Shown piece after piece: positions 58,380-64,000 of a DNA stretch of 64,000 nucleotides. The DNA comes from Hymenobacter yonginensis (GTDB lineage: Bacteria; Bacteroidota; Bacteroidia; Cytophagales; Hymenobacteraceae). The DNA lies in the NCBI RefSeq assembly GCF_027625995.1, contig NZ_CP115396.1, positions 3,534,001 through 3,598,000 on the forward strand, given 5' to 3'. The notes under the pieces are model-generated. The model was not told where the DNA came from and ran no database searches. It saw only the letters and a list, made by a program, of their open reading frames with translations. Within the stretch, counting starts at the first letter, position 1; every line of letters starts with the position of its first letter. Made by a program: the position numbers and the translations under genes.

Positions 58380-59309
58380 ATGCCTACTCGTCCCCGTCCT
58401 TTGGTTTTAGTTGCGCTGCTGGCGCTGTACCTGATCTGGGGCTCCACCTACCTAGCCACGAAGGTGGCGCTGGGGGCTTGGCCACCGTTTCTGCTGTCGG
58501 CGTCGCGGTTTCTGCTGGCGGGTGCGCTGCAGTACGGAGCCATGCGGCTGAGTGGAGCCGCCGCGCCCAGCCGCCAGGAATGGGGCCGGGCCGCCGTGGT
58601 GGGCTTCTGCCTGCCGCTGTTTGGTAACGGGGCCACGGTTTTCGCGCAGCAATACATTCCGTCGGGAATGGCGGCGCTGCTGGTGGCCACGGTGCCCATG
58701 TTTCTGGTGCTGCTGGGCTGGGCCACCGGCCTCACGGCGCGCCCGACGGGCAAGGTGCTGCTGGGGCTGGCCCTGGGGTTGGGCGGGCTGGGGCTGCTGA
58801 TGAGCCAGCGCAGCGCGGCGCCGGTGCTGATGCCGGGCCACCCCGGCATTGGGGTGGCGGCGGTGCTGCTGGCGGCCTTCATGTGGTCGGTGGGCTCGTT
58901 GTATTCCAAGAAGAAGCCCATTGCCGGCTCGCCGTTTCTGGGCGTGGGCATGCAGATGCTGTGCGGCGGCGGGTTTCTGCTGGTGGCGGGGCTGCTGCAC
59001 GGCGAGGCCGCGGCCTACGACCTGAGCGCCGTGCCGCTGAAAGCCTGGGGCGCGTTTGCCTACCTAGTGGTGGGAGGCTCGTTTGTGGCGTTTTCGGCCT
59101 ACATCTGGCTGCTGCGGGTGGTGGAGCCGGCCCTGGCGGGCACCTACGCCTTCGTGAACCCCGTGGTGGCGGTGCTGCTGGGCTGGCTGTTTGCGGGCGA
59201 AACCCTGAACGCCGGCATGCTGGGCGGCGCGGCCCTGATTGTGGCAGCCGTGGCCCTGGTAGTGCTGGGCGGCCGGCCGCCGAAAGTGAAGGAGGTTCAG
59301 GAGGCGTAG
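58380..59309 (+). CDS. EamA family exporter (drug/metabolite transporter)
   Basis: 309 residues from ATG at 58380 (MPTRPRPLVLVALLALYLIW). Ten hydrophobic segments in two EamA repeats: the first starts LIWGSTYLATKVALGAWPPF, the second around GVAAVLLAAFMWSVGSLYSK, ending PVVAVLLGWLFAGETLNAGM. Members export amino acids, purines or drugs across the inner membrane with unknown specificity. Single gene; a frame through it joins the glycosidase frame but that gene has its own start. Confidence 0.9.
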   Translation: MPTRPRPLVLVALLALYLIWGSTYLATKVALGAWPPFLLSASRFLLAGALQYGAMRLSGAAAPSRQEWGRAAVVGFCLPLFGNGATVFAQQYIPSGMAALLVATVPMFLVLLGWATGLTARPTGKVLLGLALGLGGLGLLMSQRSAAPVLMPGHPGIGVAAVLLAAFMWSVGSLYSKKKPIAGSPFLGVGMQMLCGGGFLLVAGLLHGEAAAYDLSAVPLKAWGAFAYLVVGGSFVAFSAYIWLLRVVEPALAGTYAFVNPVVAVLLGWLFAGETLNAGMLGGAALIVAAVALVVLGGRPPKVKEVQEA

Positions 59310-59437
59310 GGTGGAACCCGTGGGCTACGGAGCAGTATTCCAGACATACGCCGGTTGAATGGCGTAGAGACGCCATAGTTGGCTTCGTACGCCACTGCGT
59401 GCTGCATCCGCCACGGCGTTTACCGTTACTTTCGGCT

Positions 59438-62182
59438 ATGTCCCGACTTTCCTGCTTTACCGGCTTCCTGCTCGGCCTCGGCTTTCTTGCTGCCTGCCAG
59501 ATGACCAAATCCACTTCCTCCCCTACCGCCGGCGCGCCGGCTGCGGCGCCGGCCGCGCCCGTGTGGCAGTCGGCGGCCTACACCGTCTACCGCGACTCGC
59601 TGGTGCAGGGCCGCTTCACGGCGCGGGCTCTGTCGCGCCAAGTGCTGACGAGCAACTACCAGAGCCCGGCCAACGCCTTCCAGAGCCCGCAGGTTAGCTT
59701 CAAGTTCAGTATCAACGGCAAGGACAACGAAATGCCGCCCGGCCAGGACCATCTGTTTCTGGCGCTGCCAGCCGCCGGGGGCGCGGCCCTCGAAACGCCG
59801 GTTATCGTGTTCGGGCAGCAGTCGGTGGATAAGCGGCCGGTGCCGGCCAACCAGTACCTGGCGCCCAACACACCGCTCACCATCCGGCTGGATCTGCGGC
59901 CCATGCTGGCTGCGTTCAAGAAGCAGGGCTACTACACGCTCTACAATGGGCAGAAGCTCTATCAGGCCGATTTCAAGCACGTCTTCTTGGCCGGCAACAC
60001 CGCGCCGCTGAGCTGGGACTTCGACAACCTGATCAACAAGCCGCCGCTGGAGCTGAAAGACCCCGACGGCAACGGCATCTACGAAACCACGGTGGTGCTC
60101 AACGCCCACTCCGACCAGAAAAGCACCGCCGCCCGCTGGCAGGCCACGCTCGACGTATCGGCGCTGCCGCAGCTTACTTCCGATTTTCCGCTGCTCGATG
60201 CGCTGTATAACATGGCGCTGGAAGAAGCTAAGCGCGCCGTGGAGCCCGACGGCACGTTCCGTACCGGCCAGGAGTGGGCTGGCGTCTGGACCCGCGACAT
60301 CAGCTACAGCATCATCTTGAGCCAAGCGCTGCTGCAGCCGGAAGCCGCCAAAACCAGCCTTCTGCGTAAGGTGACGCCCGAAGGCCGCATCATTCAGGAT
60401 ACGGGCACCGGTGGCGCCTACCCGGTTTCCACCGACCGGATTATCTGGGCCACGGCGGCCTGGGAAATCTACCTCAGCACCGGCGACGAGGCGTGGCTGC
60501 GGCAGGTGTACCCTATCATCCGGCGCACCATCGAAGACGACGAGCAGGTGGCGTATGATGCGCAAACCAGCCTCGTGCGCGGCGAATCGTCGTTTCTGGA
60601 CTGGCGCGAGCAGACTTACCCCAAATGGATGCAGCCCGCTGACATCTACCAGAGCGAAAACCTGGGCACCAACGCTGCGCACTACCAAGGCAACATCGTG
60701 CTGGGCCTGATGGCTGAAAAGCTGGGCGAAACCGCCGTAGCGCGCGACGCGCAGGCTCGCGCGGCCCGCATCAGGCAGGGCATCAACCAGCACCTGTGGC
60801 TGGAGGACAAAGGCTACTACGGCCAGTTTCGCTACGGCCGCGTGCATCAGCAGGTGTCGCCGAAGGCGGAGGCGCTGGGCGAGACGCTAGCGGTGCTGTT
60901 TGGGATGGCTGAAGGCAGCCGCGCCAGCACCGTGGTGGCCCGCACGCCCGTTATGGACTACGGCGTGCCGTGCATCTACCCGCAGATTTCCGGCATCCCG
61001 CCCTACCACAACAACGCCGTGTGGCCCTTCGTGCAGAGCTATTGGGGACTGGCGGCGGCCAAAGTCGGCAACGAAACGGCTTTCCTGGAGAGCCTGATGG
61101 CCGTGGCCCGGCCTGCGGCGCTGTTTCTCACCAACAAGGAAAACTTCGTGGCCAGCAACGGCGACTTCGCCGGCACCCAAATCAACAGCAGCAACATGCT
61201 CTGGAGTCTCTCGGGTGCGCTGGGGCTGGTGTACAAGGGGCTGTTCGGCATGGATTTCCAGCCCAGTCAGCTCACGTTCCGGCCGTTTGTGCCGCAGGCG
61301 CTGGCGGGCACCCGCCGGCTCAGCAACTTCCGCTACCGGGGCGCCGTGCTGGATATCGAAATGACCGGTTTCGGCCAAGGCATCCAGCGGATTACGCTGG
61401 ATGGCCAGCCACTGCCCGAAGCCACGCTTCCGGCCACGCTCACCGGCGCGCACACCGTCCGGATTGAGCTAGCCAATACGCCGCCGCCGGCCTCGTCGCA
61501 GAACAAAGTAGCGCACCACGTAGCCCCGCCCACGCCGGCCGTGCGCTACACAGCCGGCACCCTGGCCTGGCCCGCCGTGGAGGGCGCCCGCGCCTACCAA
61601 GTGCTGCGCAACGGTCAGTTTGCCGCCCGCACCACCGAAACCTCCTACCCCGTGCCCGCAGGCCAGCCGTTCAGCGAGTACCAGGTGGTAGCCATCGACG
61701 CCCAGGGTTTTGAAAGTTTCGCTAGTGAGCCGGTGTTACCGGAGGCTGCCCGCTACACGCAGGTGGTGGAAATTGAGGCGGCCGCGCCCCAATCAACCAA
61801 AGCGTACAAGGGGTATCAGGGAAAAGGCTTTGTGGAAATCAGCAAGACGATGAACCGCCGCCTTGCAGTGCCGGTATCGGTGCCGGCGGCGGGCGTCTAC
61901 GCGCTTGATTTTCGCTACGCCAACGGCAACGGCCCCATTAACACCAGCAACAAGTGCGCTATTCGCACGCTGCGCCTCGGGACGCAATTGCTGGGCACGG
62001 TGGTACTACCGCAGCGTGGCGTGGATGAGTGGTCGAACTGGGGGTACTCCAACCCCCTTATGGTGCGGTTGCCTCGTGGCAAGTCGGTACTGACCCTAAC
62101 CTTGGACCCGGCCAACGAAAACATGAACGGTGCCGTGAACGAAGCAATTTTGGACCAGTTGCGCCTGATTCGCGTCCAATAA
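59438..62182 (+). CDS. Exported six-hairpin glycoside hydrolase lipoprotein with C-terminal carbohydrate-binding-like domain
   Basis: 914 residues from ATG at 59438; MSRLSCFTGFLLGLGFLAAC is a lipoprotein signal with lipobox Cys20. A beta-sandwich region follows (about 60-260), then an alpha/alpha six-hairpin catalytic barrel (about 260-660) of the amylo-glucosidase/rhamnosidase kind: GVWTRDISYSIILSQALLQP, VSTDRIIWATAAWEIYLST, SSFLDWREQTYPKWMQPADI and PPYHNNAVWPFVQSYWGLAA. Acid residues in TRD and FLDWRE are candidate catalysts. The end (about 770-914) has a fibronectin-like part and a CBM35/6-like jelly roll (VEIEAAAPQSTKAYKGYQGK, MNGAVNEAILDQLRLIRV). Probably cleaves an alpha-linked sugar at the surface; GH family not fixed. 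Confidence 0.85.
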   Translation: MSRLSCFTGFLLGLGFLAACQMTKSTSSPTAGAPAAAPAAPVWQSAAYTVYRDSLVQGRFTARALSRQVLTSNYQSPANAFQSPQVSFKFSINGKDNEMPPGQDHLFLALPAAGGAALETPVIVFGQQSVDKRPVPANQYLAPNTPLTIRLDLRPMLAAFKKQGYYTLYNGQKLYQADFKHVFLAGNTAPLSWDFDNLINKPPLELKDPDGNGIYETTVVLNAHSDQKSTAARWQATLDVSALPQLTSDFPLLDALYNMALEEAKRAVEPDGTFRTGQEWAGVWTRDISYSIILSQALLQPEAAKTSLLRKVTPEGRIIQDTGTGGAYPVSTDRIIWATAAWEIYLSTGDEAWLRQVYPIIRRTIEDDEQVAYDAQTSLVRGESSFLDWREQTYPKWMQPADIYQSENLGTNAAHYQGNIVLGLMAEKLGETAVARDAQARAARIRQGINQHLWLEDKGYYGQFRYGRVHQQVSPKAEALGETLAVLFGMAEGSRASTVVARTPVMDYGVPCIYPQISGIPPYHNNAVWPFVQSYWGLAAAKVGNETAFLESLMAVARPAALFLTNKENFVASNGDFAGTQINSSNMLWSLSGALGLVYKGLFGMDFQPSQLTFRPFVPQALAGTRRLSNFRYRGAVLDIEMTGFGQGIQRITLDGQPLPEATLPATLTGAHTVRIELANTPPPASSQNKVAHHVAPPTPAVRYTAGTLAWPAVEGARAYQVLRNGQFAARTTETSYPVPAGQPFSEYQVVAIDAQGFESFASEPVLPEAARYTQVVEIEAAAPQSTKAYKGYQGKGFVEISKTMNRRLAVPVSVPAAGVYALDFRYANGNGPINTSNKCAIRTLRLGTQLLGTVVLPQRGVDEWSNWGYSNPLMVRLPRGKSVLTLTLDPANENMNGAVNEAILDQLRLIRVQ

Positions 62183-62324
62183 TGTCCCAGATAGGGATAA
62201 AACATCCTATAAATATAACACAAGAAGGAAAAGATAAAATTTTCTCCGTTACATAGCGAATGCCACGTAACCTGCGTAAATTCGCTACGTAGTTGGAAGC
62301 CCACCCTGTCATCCTCCTTTGTCT

Positions 62325-62714
62325 ATGCAAACCTCTGCCCCGCTCCACGACATTCAGACCGAAGGCGACATCAAGACGCTCGTTGACACGCTGTGCCACA
62401 AGGCTACGCAGGACACGCTACTTGGTGCCAGCTTTGGAGCCGCTGCCCGCATTCACTGGCCCCACTACCTCACGTCGCAGTACCGCTATTGGAGCAGCAC
62501 GCTGCTGGGCCAGGGCGTTACCGAAGGCGAGCCCCTGCCGGAGCAGGTAGCCCTGCCCCGCAGCGGCGCACACGTAGAGCACTGGCTGAACCTGTTTTCT
62601 TCCACCGTAGAAGAGTATTTCACCGGTTCCAAAGCCGAGGAAGCCAAGCAGTTGGCCCGCCAGATGGCCACCCGCCTCAGCGCCTCCCGCACCCGCGAGC
62701 TGCCGGTCGACTAG
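62325..62714 (+). CDS. Group III truncated haemoglobin
   Basis: 129 residues from ATG at 62325 (MQTSAPLHDIQTEGDIKTLV). Pattern of group III trHb: IKTLVDTLCHKATQDTLLGA, then WPHYLTSQYRYWSSTLLGQG, and the proximal His in AHVEHWLNLFSSTVEEYFTG. At the position of the usual helix B tyrosine this copy has a Cys/His-rich stretch. Binds oxygen, nitric oxide or other small ligands on haem; physiological role unknown. The gene stands alone, followed by a repeat-like flank. Confidence 0.85.
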   Translation: MQTSAPLHDIQTEGDIKTLVDTLCHKATQDTLLGASFGAAARIHWPHYLTSQYRYWSSTLLGQGVTEGEPLPEQVALPRSGAHVEHWLNLFSSTVEEYFTGSKAEEAKQLARQMATRLSASRTRELPVD

Positions 62715-62719
62715 CATCA

Positions 62720-62875
62720 CAGATTTACCGGATTTCGGTGACGGAGCTGATCCGAAAAACCGGAAGCAGAATAGATGATAACATACAACACAAAAAGGGG
62801 CTTGCCGACCGGCAAGCCCCTTTTTGTGTTTAATCGTCACCGAAATCCGAAAAATCCGGCTAATCTGCAAAATCC
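62720..62875. repeat. Inverted repeat around the terminator between trHb and odhB
   Basis: CAGATTTACCGGATTTCGGT + GACG near 62720-62742 and CGTCACCGAAATCC + GAAAAATCCG near 62837-62860 are inverted copies; the right side adds ATCTGCAAAATCCGCGAT. The terminator lies between the arms. Confidence 0.7.
62788..62829. terminator. Bidirectional terminator
   Basis: ACACAAAAAGGGGCTTGCCG-ACC-GGCAAGCCCCTTTTTGTGT; perfect 19-bp stem between convergent genes. Confidence 0.92.
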
Positions 62876-62881
62876 GCGATA

Positions 62882-64000
62882 CTAGACGCCCAGCAGCAAG
62901 CGGGTTGGGTCTTCGAGCAGTTCTTTCACCCGCACCAGGAACGACACCGACTCGCGGCCGTCGATGATGCGGTGGTCGTAGCTCAGGGCGAGGTACATCA
63001 TGGGGCGAATCACCACCTGGCCGTTTTCGGCAATCGGGCGCTGCACGATGTTGTGCATACCCAGGATGGCCGACTGCGGGGCGTTGATGATGGGGGTGCT
63101 CATCATAGAGCCGAACACGCCGCCGTTGGTGATGGTGAACGTACCGCCGGTCATCTGCTCGATGGTGAGCTTGTTGTCGCGGGCCAGCGTGGCGAGGCGC
63201 ACGATTTCCTTCTCAATGCCATCAAACGACAGCTCCTCAGCGTTCCGGATTACCGGCACCACCAGCCCTTTGGGGGCCGATACGGCAATGCTGATGTCGC
63301 AGAAGTCGTTGTATACGATGTCGGTGCCATCAATCTGGGCATTCACGGCGGGCCACTCTTTCAGCGCCACGCACACGGCCTTGGTGAAGAACGACATGAA
63401 GCCGAGGCCCACGCTGTGCTTCTCCTTGAACTTGTCTTTGAACTTGTTACGCAGGTCCATGATGGGCTGCATGTTCACCTCGTTGAAGGTGGTGAGCATG
63501 GCCGTTTCATTTTTAACCGATACCAAGCGGCGGGCGACAGTCTTGCGCAGGTTGCTCATCCGCTCACGGCGCACGTTGCGGTTGCCGCTGGCAGCCGGAG
63601 CCGCCTGGGGTGCCGCAGCCGGTTTGGCGGCAGCGGGAGCAGCGGCCGGAGCCGGAGCAGCAGGCTTGGCCTGGGCGTTCTGGGCATCTTCTTTCGTGAT
63701 GCGGCCGTCGCGGCCCGAGCCCTGCACGTCGGCGGGGTTGATGCCTTTCTCACCGAGGATTTTGCCGGCCGCCGGCGAAGGCGTGCCGGTAGCGTAGCTG
63801 GTGGTTGCCGAAGCAGCCGGAGCCGCGGCGGCCGGAGCAGTCTGGGCAGCGGCTGGTGCAGCGGCGGGAGCCGAAGCCGGAGCAGCAGCACCGCTGCCGC
63901 CTTCGATGCGGGCAATGGTAGCACCGATACCGATAGTTTCGCCTTCCTTGGCGGCGTGGCGCAGGATGCCGGTGCCTTCGGCGGGCAGCTCAAACGTGGC
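62882..64000 (-). CDS. odhB: 2-oxoglutarate dehydrogenase E2, dihydrolipoyl succinyltransferase (partial, 5' end outside window)
   Basis: 372 codons to the stop at 62882. The visible part begins at the end of the lipoyl domain ([20 protein letters not shown]), then an Ala/Pro-rich linker, the E3/E1-binding domain ([20 protein letters not shown], then [11 protein letters not shown]), a second Ala/Pro linker, and the catalytic domain: [40 protein letters not shown], and the active site [20 protein letters not shown] with His and Asp. The succinyltransferase subtype is favoured by the FNEVNM and [19 protein letters not shown]-like ([15 protein letters not shown]) segments. It works with E1 and the lpdA product. 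Other E2s (pyruvate) are less likely. Confidence 0.93.
   Translation of the reverse strand, partial: ATFELPAEGTGILRHAAKEGETIGIGATIARIEGGSGAAAPASAPAAAPAAAQTAPAAAAPAASATTSYATGTPSPAAGKILGEKGINPADVQGSGRDGRITKEDAQNAQAKPAAPAPAAAPAAAKPAAAPQAAPAASGNRNVRRERMSNLRKTVARRLVSVKNETAMLTTFNEVNMQPIMDLRNKFKDKFKEKHSVGLGFMSFFTKAVCVALKEWPAVNAQIDGTDIVYNDFCDISIAVSAPKGLVVPVIRNAEELSFDGIEKEIVRLATLARDNKLTIEQMTGGTFTITNGGVFGSMMSTPIINAPQSAILGMHNIVQRPIAENGQVVIRPMMYLALSYDHRIIDGRESVSFLVRVKELLEDPTRLLLGV

Noticed and set aside
58883-62182. 1099-codon frame joining the exporter region to the glycosidase
   Set aside because: The first 185 codons overlap the exporter in another frame and lack protein character; the lipoprotein start at 59438 is clear.

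Overview
The window looks like chromosomal DNA of a high-G+C Bacteroidetes bacterium of the Hymenobacter type (Cytophagia). The evidence is protein-level and promoter-level: two proteins with type IX secretion (T9SS) C-terminal sorting domains, a SusC-like/OMP_b-brl outer membrane barrel with a carboxypeptidase-regulatory plug extension, LytS/LytTR signalling, DUF4468, DUF2807 (head GIN) and DUF3616 proteins, and sites matching the Bacteroidetes -7 consensus TAnnTTTG. I saw no phage, integrase, transposase, CRISPR array or replication origin. Both ends cut through genes: purL at the left, the 2-oxoglutarate dehydrogenase E2 gene (odhB/sucB) at the right.

Layout. 1-5.4 kb: minus-strand nucleotide synthesis block (purL; then a dihydroorotate-dehydrogenase-like gene, pyrF, a small unknown gene and pyrE), preceded by a hairpin/U-run in the leader. 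5.4-6.5 kb: intergenic region holding a strong candidate small structured RNA with its own promoter and terminator. 6.5-12.7 kb: DUF4468 secreted protein, a two-domain aminolipid acyltransferase (OlsF-like), a secreted DNA/RNA nuclease lipoprotein and a large T9SS-exported protein. 13-19.2 kb: NtrC-type sigma-54 activator, a five-PAS hybrid histidine kinase with receiver and Hpt domains, and a flavin monooxygenase. 19.4-23.5 kb: a tiny T9SS-tail protein, then a flavoprotein / type III polyketide synthase / methyltransferase trio that probably makes a phenolic or quinone lipid. 23.6-29.8 kb: HDAC-like deacetylase, tRNA-Val(GAC), outer membrane barrel protein, membrane protein, DJ-1/PfpI protein, hotdog thioesterase, DUF3616 and two small exported proteins. 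30-34 kb: GMC alcohol oxidoreductase plus aldehyde dehydrogenase, likely a long-chain alcohol oxidation pair. 34-38.3 kb: DinB, a metallo-beta-lactamase-fold protein that has lost its zinc ligands, an AraC regulator, and a DUF922-like HExxH protein. 38.4-43.1 kb: outer membrane receptor divergent from a LytS/LytTR pair. 43.2-54.5 kb: adhesin-like and lipoproteins, rRNA pseudouridine synthase, SDR, cold-shock protein, tandem barrel paralogues, TPM and vWA exported proteins, an A+T-rich lipoprotein, and dihydrolipoyl dehydrogenase (lpdA). 54.8-58 kb: a four-gene operon with three Roadblock/LC7 (MglB-like) paralogues and a membrane protein, under or next to a Crp/Fnr regulator with N-terminal cysteines. 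58.4-64 kb: EamA exporter, six-hairpin glycosidase lipoprotein, truncated haemoglobin, odhB.

Between genes lie at least two families of dispersed inverted repeats: family A (core GTCATTCCGAGC / GAGGAATCTCGCG with a GCTTCGGCTGCGCCTC partner arm) at six or more loci, and family B (GTAGCGCGAACTTTG / mirrored arm) at two, with a related element near 4.4 kb. Most gene ends have clear bidirectional hairpin terminators.

The best candidates for something undescribed are the three-hairpin RNA at about 5.87-6.02 kb, the Roadblock triple operon without a neighbouring GTPase, the zinc-less beta-lactamase-fold protein, and the dehydrogenase-like protein of the pyr cluster that lacks the usual catalytic cysteine. 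All functional calls are by reading; no alignment or search was run.
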